A stretch of 64,000 bases of DNA from Skermanella rosea (lineage in GTDB: Bacteria > Pseudomonadota > Alphaproteobacteria > Azospirillales > Azospirillaceae): contig NZ_CP086112.1 in NCBI RefSeq assembly GCF_016806835.2, forward strand, positions 1-64,000, written 5' to 3'. Made by a program: the position numbers and the translations under genes. Under the pieces are notes generated by a model. That model saw only the letters and a program-made list of their open reading frames with translations, made no database searches and had not been told where the DNA came from. Positions 51,648-60,426 of this stretch are shown here, piece after piece; position 1 is the stretch's first letter, and every line of letters begins with the position of its first letter.

Positions 51648-51670
51648 GCATACTACCATACTAGTCAAGA
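51648..51670. promoter_or_regulatory. Putative operator between GntR and the mannitol-dehydrogenase-family gene
   Basis: The site TTGCATACTACCATACTAG (and a few bases beyond to CAA) has TTG..CAA ends and repeated CATACTA cores. It lies in the 140-base gap between two divergent genes and would suit binding of the adjacent GntR protein as a dimer. Confidence 0.4.
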
Positions 51671-51703
51671 ATGGAAGAACGGCATTTCCCCGGGGAGGAC
51701 TGC

Positions 51704-53149
51704 ATGACCCGCCGACTCGATGATCGGACGCTGGAGACGCTGGGCGCGGAAATCGAGCGGCCCCGCCATCCCCGAACCTCGCTGCAAACCGGCATCGTCC
51801 ATATGGGCCTCGGCGCCTTCCACCGCGCCCACCAGGCCGTCTATACCGAGGACGCCCTGAACCGCCGGCCGGGTCCCTGGGGAATCTGCGGCGTGTCCCT
51901 GCGCAGCCCGGAGACCCGCGACGCCCTGGCTCCCCAGGACAATCTCTATACCGTGGCCGTCCGCGACGCCTCCGGCCAGCGGCTCCGCGTGGTCGGATCG
52001 CTGACCGAGACGCTGGTGGCGCCCGAAGACCCCGCGGCGGTGCTCGACCGCCTGACCCGGCCGGAAGTCCGCATCGTCACGATCACCGTCACCGAGAAGG
52101 GCTACTGCCACGACCCGGCGACCGGCGCCCTGAACGAGCGGCACCCCGACATCGTCCACGACCTGGGCAATCCGGACCGGCCGCGCACCCTGGCGGGCTT
52201 CCTGGTGGAGGCGCTGGACCGCCGCCGGCGCGATCGCACCGATCCCTTCACCGTGCTGTCGTGCGACAACCTGCCCGGCAACGGCCACGTGGCCGCCGGC
52301 ATCCTGCGCCGCTTCGCCGAGCTGCGCGACCCCGACCTGGGCCGCTGGGTGGCGGACCGGGTCGCCTGCCCCAGCAGCATGGTCGACCGCATCGTCCCCG
52401 CCACCACCGACGAGGACCGCGCCGGCGTGTCCGCCGCCCTGGGCGCGGAGGATGCCTGGCCGGTCATGGCCGAGCCGTTCAGCCAGTGGGTGATCGAGGA
52501 CCATTTCCCGACCGGCCGCCCGGCCTGGGAGCTGGAAGGCGCCGAGCTGGTCGCCGACGTGCGCCCCTACGAGTTCATGAAGCTCCGCCTGCTCAACGGC
52601 AGCCATTCCTGCATCGCCTATCTGGGCTATCTGGCCGGCCACGCCACGGTGTCGGACGCCATGGGAGACCCGCATTTCGTCCGCTTCGTCCGCGACCTGA
52701 TGGACGAGGAGGTGACCCCGACCCTCGACGTGCCGCCGGGCGCCGACCTGTCCCGCTACAAGGCCGCCCTGCTGGAACGCTTCGCCAACCCGGCCCTCAA
52801 GCACCGGACATGGCAGATCGCGATGGACGGCTCGCAGAAGCTGCCCCAGCGCCTGCTCGGCACCATCCGCGACCGGCTCGCCGCCGGCCGGCCCTTCGAT
52901 CGGCTGGCGCTCGGCGTCGCCGCCTGGATGCGCTATGTCGGCGGCCGGGACGAGGCCGGGCAGCCGATCGACGTGCGCGACCCGCTGGCCGACCGCCTGG
53001 CCGCGACGCCCGCCCCCGCCCTGTTCGGCGTGCGCGAGGTGTTCGGCGGCGACCTCGCCGGCAACCCCGCCTTCACCACCGCCGTGACGCGCGCCTACGA
53101 CCGCCTGGTGGCGGTCGGCGCCCGCGAAGCGGTCCGGACAATCCGCTGA
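51704..53149 (+). CDS. uxuB: Fructuronate reductase / mannitol dehydrogenase family enzyme
   Basis: A protein of about 481 residues. It has HMGLGAFHRAHQAVYTEDAL (nucleotide domain), VTITVTEKGYCHDPATGALN, LSCDNLPGNGHV and the catalytic lysine region EFMKLRLLNGSHSCIAYLGY. The family includes D-mannonate oxidoreductase (UxuB) and mannitol 2-dehydrogenase. Mannonate dehydratase downstream favours reduction of fructuronate to mannonate. The start at 51704 follows GGGGAGGA; an upstream in-frame ATG at 51671 has none. Confidence 0.87.
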   Translation: MTRRLDDRTLETLGAEIERPRHPRTSLQTGIVHMGLGAFHRAHQAVYTEDALNRRPGPWGICGVSLRSPETRDALAPQDNLYTVAVRDASGQRLRVVGSLTETLVAPEDPAAVLDRLTRPEVRIVTITVTEKGYCHDPATGALNERHPDIVHDLGNPDRPRTLAGFLVEALDRRRRDRTDPFTVLSCDNLPGNGHVAAGILRRFAELRDPDLGRWVADRVACPSSMVDRIVPATTDEDRAGVSAALGAEDAWPVMAEPFSQWVIEDHFPTGRPAWELEGAELVADVRPYEFMKLRLLNGSHSCIAYLGYLAGHATVSDAMGDPHFVRFVRDLMDEEVTPTLDVPPGADLSRYKAALLERFANPALKHRTWQIAMDGSQKLPQRLLGTIRDRLAAGRPFDRLALGVAAWMRYVGGRDEAGQPIDVRDPLADRLAATPAPALFGVREVFGGDLAGNPAFTTAVTRAYDRLVAVGAREAVRTIR

Positions 53150-53164
53150 TGACCAAGCCCTTTC

Positions 53165-53246
53165 CGTAGGTCGGGTAGAGCGGAGCGGCACCCGACGCCC
53201 AACGCTCCGGCTGTGTCGGCTGCCGCTCCGCTCTAACCGACCTACA
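53165..53246. repeat. Dispersed palindromic repeat, GTAGGTCGG type, copy 4
   Basis: Arms of about 26 bases match in 24 positions (CGTAGGTCGGGTAGAGCGGA on the left; complement ending CCGACCTACA on the right). The interior has GGCTGTGTCGGC. It lies between uxuB and uxuA, so a long hairpin would form in any common transcript. Confidence 0.8.
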
Positions 53247-53289
53247 AGCCGGCGGCGCATCACCCCTGCCCCTTTGGAGACAACAGACA

Positions 53290-54486
53290 ATGGAACAGAC
53301 CTGGCGCTGGTTCGGACCGGAGGACGCCATCCGCCTGCCGCATGTCCGGCAGGCCGGCGCCTCCGGGATCGTGACCGCCCTTCACCACATCCCCTACGGC
53401 GTCGTCTGGACGGTCGAGGAGATCGAGAAGCGCAAGGCCATGATCGCGGAGGACGCGTCCCTGGGCCTGCGCTGGAGCGTGGTGGAAAGCCTGCCCGTGT
53501 CGGAGCCGATCAAGCTGGGCGAGGGCGACCTGGAGCCGCTGTTCGACAATTACCGCCAGTCGCTCCGCAACCTGGCGGCCTGCGGCATCACCACCGTCTG
53601 CTACAACTTCATGCCGGTGCTGGACTGGACTCGCACCCAGCTTGCATATCCCCTGCCCGGCGGCGGACGGGCGCTGCGCTTCAATGCGCACGAGTACGCG
53701 GCCTTCGACTGCTTCATCCTGGAGCGGCCGGGCGCCGAGGACGAGCACGCCCCCGAGGTGATGTCCCGGGCGCGGGAGTGGTTCGACAACGCTTCGGAGG
53801 ACGATAAGCGCCGGCTGCTTGCCAACATCATGGCCGGCCTGCCCGGCGCCTTCGACCGCTACGACGCGCCGGGGCTGCGGCGCATGCTCGACCGCTACAA
53901 GGGCATGACCCGCGACGGCCTGCGCGAGACCCTGGCCCGCTTCCTGCGCGAGGTGATCCCGACCGCGGAGGAAGTCGGCATCCGCATGTGCATCCATCCC
54001 GACGACCCGCCGCGCCCGCTGCTCGGGCTGCCGCGCGTCGTGGGCAGCGCCGACGACCTCGCCTTCATCGTCGGCGCCGTCCCGTCGGACGCCAACGGCA
54101 TCACCTTCTGCACCGGCTCGCTCGGCGCGGGGGTGGACAACGACGTGCCGGCCCTGGCGAAGCAATTCGCCGGGCACATCAAGTTCGCCCACCTGCGCAA
54201 CGTCGCCAAGGAACCGGACGGGTCGTTCATGGAAGCCGACCATCTCGGCGGCGACGTGGACATGGTGTCGGTCGTGACCACGCTGCTGGAGGAGCAGAAG
54301 CGCCGCCTCGACGCCGGCCGGGCCGACTGGCGCATCCCGTTCCGGCCGGACCACGGGCACGAGCTCCTGGACGACATCGGCAAGCCGACCCACCCGGGCT
54401 ATCCCATGATCGGGCGGTTGCGCGGCCTCGCCGAGATCCGGGGCATCATGACGGCGGTGTCGGCCCTGCGCCAGCTCCCGGTCTGA
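53290..54486 (+). CDS. uxuA: Mannonate dehydratase
   Basis: A 398-residue TIM-barrel enzyme that dehydrates D-mannonate to 2-keto-3-deoxygluconate. It starts MEQTWRWFGPEDAIRLPHVR, then GIVTALHHIPYGVVWTVEEI, and has MCIHPDDPPRPLLGLPRVVG and IPFRPDHGHELLDDIGKPTH, the metal-binding segments of UxuA. It follows uxuB and works on its product. Confidence 0.95.
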   Translation: MEQTWRWFGPEDAIRLPHVRQAGASGIVTALHHIPYGVVWTVEEIEKRKAMIAEDASLGLRWSVVESLPVSEPIKLGEGDLEPLFDNYRQSLRNLAACGITTVCYNFMPVLDWTRTQLAYPLPGGGRALRFNAHEYAAFDCFILERPGAEDEHAPEVMSRAREWFDNASEDDKRRLLANIMAGLPGAFDRYDAPGLRRMLDRYKGMTRDGLRETLARFLREVIPTAEEVGIRMCIHPDDPPRPLLGLPRVVGSADDLAFIVGAVPSDANGITFCTGSLGAGVDNDVPALAKQFAGHIKFAHLRNVAKEPDGSFMEADHLGGDVDMVSVVTTLLEEQKRRLDAGRADWRIPFRPDHGHELLDDIGKPTHPGYPMIGRLRGLAEIRGIMTAVSALRQLPV

Positions 54487-54540
54487 AGGCGTACTCCCTC
54501 GTCCCACACTTGACAGGGCGGGCGGATGGCCGGATCATGC

Positions 54541-54569
54541 AGGTCAATTGGTCAGACCAAATGACCTGA
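54541..54569. promoter_or_regulatory. Near-perfect 29-bp operator palindrome upstream of gntR
   Basis: The core TTGGTCAGACCAA (54549-54561) is a perfect palindrome of the kind bound by FadR-type GntR proteins; the outer arms CAGGTCA and TGACCTG extend it to 29 bases with one mismatch. It ends 43 bases before the gntR start. Probably autoregulation plus control of the TRAP operon. Confidence 0.7.
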
Positions 54570-54611
54570 CAAGTTCCCGGCCAGCCGGGGCCTCGGGGGA
54601 GGGTTCGCCGC

Positions 54612-55337
54612 ATGCCGATCGAGACGATAGAACCGCGCCGGCTCTACCGGCAGGTCGCCGACCATCTGAAGGAACTGATCGATCGGGGCGAGTACAAGGT
54701 CGGCGAACGGCTGCCGACCGAGCGGGAGCTGTCGGACAAGCTCGGCATATCGCGGCCGACCGTCCGGGAAGCCCTGATCGCCCTCGAAGTCGAAAAGCGC
54801 GTCCGCATCCGGGTCGGCTCGGGCATCTACGTGACCGAACCCCCCGAGGCGCCGTCCCACCTGCCGCCGCTGCCGGCCCCCGTGGAAGGTCCGTTCGAGC
54901 TGCTGCGCGCCCGAGCCTTCATCGAGGGTGCCATCGCGGCGGAAGCCGCGACCCACGCCGGCAGTTCCGACATCGAGACGATGGACCGCCTGCTGGAGGC
55001 GATGGAACGGGCCAGCGGCTCCGGCAACGCGGAGATCATCGCGCTGGACCGCCACTTCCACCAGGCGATCGCCGCCACGGTCGGCAACGCGGTGATCCTG
55101 CGCTTCGTCGGCGACCTTTTCGACCAGCGGATCAACCCCTATTTCCAGCGCCTCTCGCGCTATTTCGAGACACCCGACACGTGGCGGGCCGCGATCGGCG
55201 AGCATCGCGCGATCCGCGACGCCATCGTGGCGCGCGACCCGCAACAGGCCCGCGAGGCGATGCAGCACCATCTCCAGCAGTCGCAAAGCCGCTTCTCCGC
55301 GAGCTTCGAGGAGGAGCAGGTCCCGTCCGGCACCTAA
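54612..55337 (+). CDS. GntR-family regulator, FadR/FCD type
   Basis: A 241-residue protein. The winged helix includes LKELIDRGEYKVGERLPTER, then LSDKLGISRPTVREALIALE; the FCD domain has ALDRHFHQAIAATVGNAVIL. It lies 51 bases before dctP and after a strong palindromic operator. It probably controls the TRAP transporter and the dehydrogenase, with a sugar acid as ligand. Confidence 0.92.
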   Translation: MPIETIEPRRLYRQVADHLKELIDRGEYKVGERLPTERELSDKLGISRPTVREALIALEVEKRVRIRVGSGIYVTEPPEAPSHLPPLPAPVEGPFELLRARAFIEGAIAAEAATHAGSSDIETMDRLLEAMERASGSGNAEIIALDRHFHQAIAATVGNAVILRFVGDLFDQRINPYFQRLSRYFETPDTWRAAIGEHRAIRDAIVARDPQQAREAMQHHLQQSQSRFSASFEEEQVPSGT

Positions 55338-55387
55338 GGAGCCGGCACCGCGTACAGAGTTCAGCACCCAGGGGAGGAAATGAGAAG

Positions 55388-56359
55388 ATGTTGAAGACAT
55401 ACGCCGCCGCGTTCACGGCGGTCATGGCGCTCGCCGTCACGGCGCCGGCCCAGGCCCAGACCAACCTGAAATGGGGCCACGCCTACGAGACGTCGGAGCC
55501 GTTCCACACGGAATCGGTCCGGGCGGCCCAGGAGATCGAGAAGCGCACCGACGGGCGCTACAAGATCACCGTGTTCCCGGCCTCGCAGCTCGGCAAGGAA
55601 ACCGACCTCAACCAGGGCCTGACCCTGGGCAGCGTCGACATGATCGTCTCCGGCTCCAGCTTCGCCGCGCGGGCCTATCCGCCCATCGGCGTCACCTATT
55701 ACCCCTACGTCTTCCGCGGCCCGGAGCACCTGATCGCCTATACCAAGAGCGACGTGTTCAAGGATCTGGCGGCCGGCTACGAGAAGGCTTCCGGCCACCA
55801 TATCCTGGCCGTTACCTATTACGGCACCCGGCACACCACCGCCAACAAGCCGATCAAGACCTGCGAGGACATGCAGGGCCTGAAGATCCGCGTGCCCGAC
55901 GTGCCAGCATACCTGGCGATGCCGCGCGCCTGCGGCGCCAACACGGCCCCGATCGCCTTCGCGGAGGTCTACCTGGCGCTCCAGAACGGCACCGTGGACG
56001 CCCAGGAGAACCCGCTGACCACCATCGAGGCGAAGAAGTTCTTCGAGGTGCAGAAGCACATCATCCTGACGGGCCACATCACCGACCACGTCAACACGAC
56101 GATCGCCGGCCGCCGCTGGGCCAAGCTGTCGGACGAGGACAAGAAGATCTTCACCGAAGTCACCCAGGAAGCGGCGGCCCGCGCGACCAAGATCGTGCAG
56201 GACCGCGAGGCGGCCCTGGTCCAGACCTTCAAGGACCGCGGGCTGACCGTGGAGGAGGTCGACAAGTCCGCCTTCGAGAAGGTCGTGCGCGCCAAGGTCC
56301 CCCTGGAGGACTTCAAGTACCGCCAGGAGGACTACGACCGCATCCGCGCCGTCCAGTAA
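55388..56359 (+). CDS. dctP: TRAP transporter substrate-binding protein (DctP family)
   Basis: A 323-residue periplasmic protein. A signal peptide ends at AQA (about 22), followed by TNLKWGHAYETSEPFHTESV. It has FPASQLGKETDLNQGLTLGS, LKIRVPDVPAYLAMPRACGA with the conserved Arg binding the carboxylate, and YLALQNGTVDAQENPLTTIE. GGGAGGA precedes the ATG. It delivers a sugar acid (uronate or aldonate by context) to DctQM. Confidence 0.93.
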   Translation: MLKTYAAAFTAVMALAVTAPAQAQTNLKWGHAYETSEPFHTESVRAAQEIEKRTDGRYKITVFPASQLGKETDLNQGLTLGSVDMIVSGSSFAARAYPPIGVTYYPYVFRGPEHLIAYTKSDVFKDLAAGYEKASGHHILAVTYYGTRHTTANKPIKTCEDMQGLKIRVPDVPAYLAMPRACGANTAPIAFAEVYLALQNGTVDAQENPLTTIEAKKFFEVQKHIILTGHITDHVNTTIAGRRWAKLSDEDKKIFTEVTQEAAARATKIVQDREAALVQTFKDRGLTVEEVDKSAFEKVVRAKVPLEDFKYRQEDYDRIRAVQ

Positions 56360-56456
56360 GGCATCGCGGCACCGGCGCCGGCGGGGAACTTCATCCCGCC
56401 GGCGCCGGAACCGCCCGTGAATTCCGAGAGGTCGAGTTCCGAAAGGTCATCAGGAC

Positions 56457-57038
56457 GTGTCGCAGCATCCTCCATCCAACGTCGCCGCCACCGCCGACGA
56501 GATCGCCCACGCCTTCGAGGAGGAGGTGGAGGTGGTCGACCTGTCCAGCTACTCGGTCGAGGACTGGATCACCCAGATCATGTTCTGGGCCATGGCGGTC
56601 GCGGTCTTCATCCAGTTCTTCACCCGCTACGTCCTCAACGACAGCCTTGCCTGGACCGAGGAGGTCGCGATCAACTTCCTGGTCGGCGTCGTCTTCTTCG
56701 GGTCGATCATGTGCGTGCGGCAGTCGCGGCACATCCAGGTGGACGTCCTTTACCATTACATCCCGTCGGGGCTGGCGCGCGTGCTGTCGCTGTTCGTCGA
56801 CGTCGTCCGGATCGCCTTTTTCGGCTACGGGGCTTATCTGGTCTGGAAATACTCCTCCCTGATCAGCGAGGAGCGCATGACCATGATCGACCTGCCGAAA
56901 TCCATCGTCTTCTACACCGTCATGGTCGGCTTCGCGCTGATGTGCCTGCGTGCCGTCCAGGTGATGGTCGAGAACCTGCGCCGGGGCTATTCGGTGCTGG
57001 AACGTCCCGACGCCTTCATGCCGCCGATGGGAGAGTGA
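56457..57038 (+). CDS. dctQ: TRAP transporter small permease (DctQ family)
   Basis: A 193-residue protein with four membrane helices (about 39-60, WITQIMFWAMAVAVFIQFF; 70-90, INFLVGVVFFGSIMCV; and two later). The conserved DctQ segment is TRYVLNDSLAWTEEVAINFL. The start is GTG at 56457. An acidic N-terminus (EEEVEVVDLSSYSVED) precedes the first helix. Next to dctP and dctM. Confidence 0.9.
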   Translation: MSQHPPSNVAATADEIAHAFEEEVEVVDLSSYSVEDWITQIMFWAMAVAVFIQFFTRYVLNDSLAWTEEVAINFLVGVVFFGSIMCVRQSRHIQVDVLYHYIPSGLARVLSLFVDVVRIAFFGYGAYLVWKYSSLISEERMTMIDLPKSIVFYTVMVGFALMCLRAVQVMVENLRRGYSVLERPDAFMPPMGE

Positions 57039-57042
57039 CGCC

Positions 57043-58449
57043 ATGACCCTGCTGATCGTCTCCTTCCTCGTCCTCATGGTCGTGGGTATCCCCGTCGCCG
57101 TCTCAATGGCGGTGGCGTCCCTGCTCTACCTAGTGGTCTACGACGTGGCGCCCGACGTGATCGTCGCCCAGCGCATGATCGCCGGCGTCGAGAGCTTCCC
57201 GCTGCTGGCGGTCCCCTTCTTCATCCTGGCCGGCAACCTGATGAACATCGCCGGCGTGACCGGCCGCATCTACAGCTTCGCGGTCGCCCTGGTCGGCTGG
57301 ATGAAGGGCGGCCTGGCCCAGGTCAACATCATCGGCTCCGTGATCTTCTCCGGCATGTCGGGCACCGCGCTGGCCGACGCCGCCGGCATCGGCACCATCG
57401 AGATCAAGGCCATGAAGGACCATGGCTATCCGGTGGAAGCCGCGGTCGGCGTGACGGCGGCCTCGGCGACGCTCGGACCGATCTTCCCGCCGTCGCTGCC
57501 CTTCGTGATCTACGGCATGATGGCGAACGTCTCGATCGGCGCGCTGTTCCTGGCCGGCATCATCCCGGGCGTCGTCATGACGCTGCTGATGATGGTCACC
57601 GTGGCGCTGATCGCGCACAAGCGCGGCTGGGGATCCGACACCGGGTTCGAGTGGAACCGGCTGGCGGAGGCCGGGCTCGAGGTGATCATCGTCCTGACCT
57701 TCCCGATGGTGGTATACGGCCTGATCTGGGCCGGGCTGTCGGTCAACGTGGCGCTGATCGTCTCCTTCGCGGCCCTGATCGCGCTGGACTGGTATTTCGA
57801 CTGGTCGGCCGTGATGGCGCTGATGACCCCGATCATCCTGATCGGCGGCATGACCATGGGCTGGTTCACCCCGACCGAGGCGGCGGTCGCCGCGGTGATC
57901 TGGTCGCTGTTCCTGGGCCTGGTGCGCTACCGGACCATGACCTTCCGCACCCTGGCGAAGGCCGGTTTTGACACCATCGAGACGACGGCGTCGGTCCTGT
58001 TCATCGTCACCGCGGCGTCCATCTTCGCCTGGCTGCTGACGGTGGGCGAGGCGGCGCAGGGCCTGTCCGACCTGATCCTGAGCATCACCGACAACAAGTG
58101 GGTCTTCCTGATCCTGGTCAACATCCTGGTGCTGATCGTCGGCTGCTTCCTGGACACCATCGCCGCGATCACCATCTTGGTACCGATCCTGCTGCCGATC
58201 GTCCTGAAGTTCGAGATCGACCCGGTCCATTTCGGCGTGATCATGACGCTGAACCTGATGATCGGGCTGCTCCACCCGCCGCTGGGCATGGTGCTGTTCG
58301 TGCTGTCCCGCGTCGCCAAGCTGTCGGTCGAGCGGACCACCATGGCCATCCTGCCCTGGCTGGTGCCGCTGTTCATAGCGCTCCTGATGATCACCTTCAT
58401 CCCCTTCATCACCCTGTGGCTTCCCCAGACGATGGGATTGATCCGATGA
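57043..58449 (+). CDS. dctM: TRAP transporter large permease (DctM family)
   Basis: A 468-residue protein with about twelve membrane helices. Conserved segments include FPLLAVPFFILAGNLMN, GSVIFSGMSGTALADAAGIG, SATLGPIFPPSLPFVIYGMM, and LNLMIGLLHPPLGMVLFVL. It is slightly longer than most DctM proteins (about 430), mainly in a polar loop around 190-220. It begins four bases after dctQ and its stop overlaps the next start (ATGA). Confidence 0.93.
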   Translation: MTLLIVSFLVLMVVGIPVAVSMAVASLLYLVVYDVAPDVIVAQRMIAGVESFPLLAVPFFILAGNLMNIAGVTGRIYSFAVALVGWMKGGLAQVNIIGSVIFSGMSGTALADAAGIGTIEIKAMKDHGYPVEAAVGVTAASATLGPIFPPSLPFVIYGMMANVSIGALFLAGIIPGVVMTLLMMVTVALIAHKRGWGSDTGFEWNRLAEAGLEVIIVLTFPMVVYGLIWAGLSVNVALIVSFAALIALDWYFDWSAVMALMTPIILIGGMTMGWFTPTEAAVAAVIWSLFLGLVRYRTMTFRTLAKAGFDTIETTASVLFIVTAASIFAWLLTVGEAAQGLSDLILSITDNKWVFLILVNILVLIVGCFLDTIAAITILVPILLPIVLKFEIDPVHFGVIMTLNLMIGLLHPPLGMVLFVLSRVAKLSVERTTMAILPWLVPLFIALLMITFIPFITLWLPQTMGLIR

Positions 58450-59495
58450 CCGCATCCGCATTCGCAGCAACCCTGTACGGCCCCGAGGACCTGAGGATGG
58501 TCGAGCGTCCGCTCGACCGTCTCGATCCCGGAATGGTCCGCGTCCGGTTCGGCGCGGGCGGGATCTGCGGGTCCGACATGCATTATTTCCGCCATGCGCG
58601 GACCGGCGACTTCGTCGTCACCTCCCCCCTGGTGCTGGGGCACGAGGTCGCGGGCGAGATCGTCGAGGTCGGCGCGGGCGTGGCCGGCCTCGCCGTGGGA
58701 GACCATGTCGCGGTCAACCCGTCGCGCTGGTGCGGCACCTGCGTGCGCTGCCGGGAAGGCCGCGAGAACCTGTGCGAGAACATCTACTTCATGGGCTCCG
58801 CGTCCAAGACGCCGCACATGCAGGGCGGCTTCGCCAGCCTGTTCGACGCGACGGCCGCCCAGTGCGTCAAGGTCCCGAAGGAGCTGTCCTTCGCCGCGGC
58901 GGCTCTGGCGGAGCCGCTGGCCGTCTGCCTGCACGCGGTCGCCCGCGCCGGGGAGATGGACGGCCGGCGGGCGATCCTGTTCGGCGCCGGACCGATCGGC
59001 CTGCTGACCATGCTGTGCGCCAAGCTGGCGGGCGCCTCGGAAGTGGCGGTGGTCGATGTCGCCGCGGCCCCCCTCGCCTTCGCCGAGCGGCTCGGCGCCG
59101 ACCACGTCGTCGATGTCTCCGGCGGCGACGAGGGCCTGCGAGACCTGTCGGCGCGGCGTTCCTTCGACGTCGCCTTCGAGGTGTCGGGAACGCCGGCCGG
59201 GCTCGCCTCGGCGATCGCCAGCGTCCGGCGCGGCGGCACGGTGGTCCAGATCGGCAACCTCGCCGGCGGCATGCTGCCGGTCCCGGCCAACGCCGTCATG
59301 TCGAAGGAGCTGGACTTGAAGGGATCGTTCCGGTTCGGTGCCGAATATGCGCGGGCGGTCTCGCTGATCGTGTCGGGCGGCGTCGACGTGATGAAGCTGG
59401 TGACGGCGGAGCGGCCGCTGGCCGACGCGCCGGAAGCCTTCCTCCTGGCGCTCGACCGCTCCCAGAGCGTCAAGGTCGTGCTGACGGCGTCCTGA
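58446..59495 (+). CDS. Zinc-dependent alcohol dehydrogenase, L-idonate 5-dehydrogenase-like
   Basis: A 349-residue MDR enzyme. Catalytic zinc ligands are in GGICGSDMHYFRHAR and GHEVAGEIVEVG; the structural zinc site is CGTCVRCREGRENLC. The NAD site is AILFGAGPIGLLTMLCAKLA. The pattern is like L-idonate 5-dehydrogenase (reversible oxidation to 5-ketogluconate) and sorbitol dehydrogenases. Its start overlaps the dctM stop, so uptake and oxidation of the same sugar acid are likely. Confidence 0.87.
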   Translation: MTASAFAATLYGPEDLRMVERPLDRLDPGMVRVRFGAGGICGSDMHYFRHARTGDFVVTSPLVLGHEVAGEIVEVGAGVAGLAVGDHVAVNPSRWCGTCVRCREGRENLCENIYFMGSASKTPHMQGGFASLFDATAAQCVKVPKELSFAAAALAEPLAVCLHAVARAGEMDGRRAILFGAGPIGLLTMLCAKLAGASEVAVVDVAAAPLAFAERLGADHVVDVSGGDEGLRDLSARRSFDVAFEVSGTPAGLASAIASVRRGGTVVQIGNLAGGMLPVPANAVMSKELDLKGSFRFGAEYARAVSLIVSGGVDVMKLVTAERPLADAPEAFLLALDRSQSVKVVLTAS

Positions 59496-59504
59496 CGGAC
59501 AGCG

Positions 59505-59540
59505 GGCCGGGACGGCAGGTACGCCTCCGCCGTCCCGGCC
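59505..59540. terminator. Hairpin between convergent idnD-like and gfa genes
   Basis: Twelve-base arms GGCCGGGACGGC and GCCGTCCCGGCC around a 12-base loop, in the 63-base gap between converging genes. It could end transcription from both sides, though T-runs are lacking. Confidence 0.6.
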
Positions 59541-59558
59541 ATGCCGTCAAAGGTGCCG

Positions 59559-60197
59559 TCAGGCGGCCAGGACGCCTTTGCTCTTGGCGGTGTGCGTCGC
59601 GATCAGGTCCATCAGCGGCGGCGACAGGCAGTCATAGGGCTCCAGCTTCAGTTCGCGGAGCCGGCCCCGGACGCCGGCCATCTGTTCCGGCCTGGCGCCG
59701 GACTCGATGATGGAGGAGACGAAGGCCGCGAACTCGGGCGCGCTCCAGCCTTTCTGGTCGGACAGCTCCGTATGGATGAAGTCCAGGCCGTAGAACGGAT
59801 GGGCGGTGTTCTCGATCCGCCCGTACATGTGGACGCCGCACTCCTTGCAGGCATAGCGCTGGATCGCGGCCGACGGATCCACGACCTGGAGCTTGTCGGC
59901 GTTCGCCGTGACCTTCAGGTTGTCGCGCGGCACCACGGCCACCATGGAGAACAGCGCACCGGCCGGCTTCCAGCACTTGGTGCAGCCGCAGACGTGGTTG
60001 TGCGCCGAATTGCCCTTGATCTGGACCTCGACCCGGTTCTGCGCGCATTTGCAATGCAGCGTGCCTCCGGCGAAGTTGGGCGCCCCGGCGACCACGCCGT
60101 TGTCGACGGAGGGATGGATCTTCACCGAGCTGTAGCTGACGGTGTTGGTGGGAGCGTTGCTTGCGGTGGTCTTATTGTTGCTTTTTCGCCAAAACAT
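59559..60197 (-). CDS. gfa: GFA-family protein (glutathione-dependent formaldehyde-activating enzyme)
   Basis: A 212-residue protein. Zinc-binding cysteines are in [24 protein letters not shown] and [12 protein letters not shown], the Gfa arrangement. The length and end ([20 protein letters not shown]) fit S-(hydroxymethyl)glutathione synthase. GGGAGGAAA precedes the ATG. It may promote formaldehyde-glutathione adduct formation, but this activity has been questioned in the family. Confidence 0.88.
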   Translation of the reverse strand: MFWRKSNNKTTASNAPTNTVSYSSVKIHPSVDNGVVAGAPNFAGGTLHCKCAQNRVEVQIKGNSAHNHVCGCTKCWKPAGALFSMVAVVPRDNLKVTANADKLQVVDPSAAIQRYACKECGVHMYGRIENTAHPFYGLDFIHTELSDQKGWSAPEFAAFVSSIIESGARPEQMAGVRGRLRELKLEPYDCLSPPLMDLIATHTAKSKGVLAA

Positions 60198-60426
60198 ATG
60201 TTTCCTCCCGTTCGTCTAGCCCGCAGTGGATTCGGCCAGCGTTCATTTGCAGGGTAATGGCACCACTTCGGTGCATCCCGATAGTTTCGGACGGCTGTCT
60301 ACAACCTTCCGAACTTGATCTTGTCATAATCTATTGCCGCCCGCCATGAGCCGGACGCATTAGTCCAAATTTCAGAGACGATCGGCACACTATTGACGCG
60401 AGCCTCCGGCGCGGGCTCCGGCGTCG

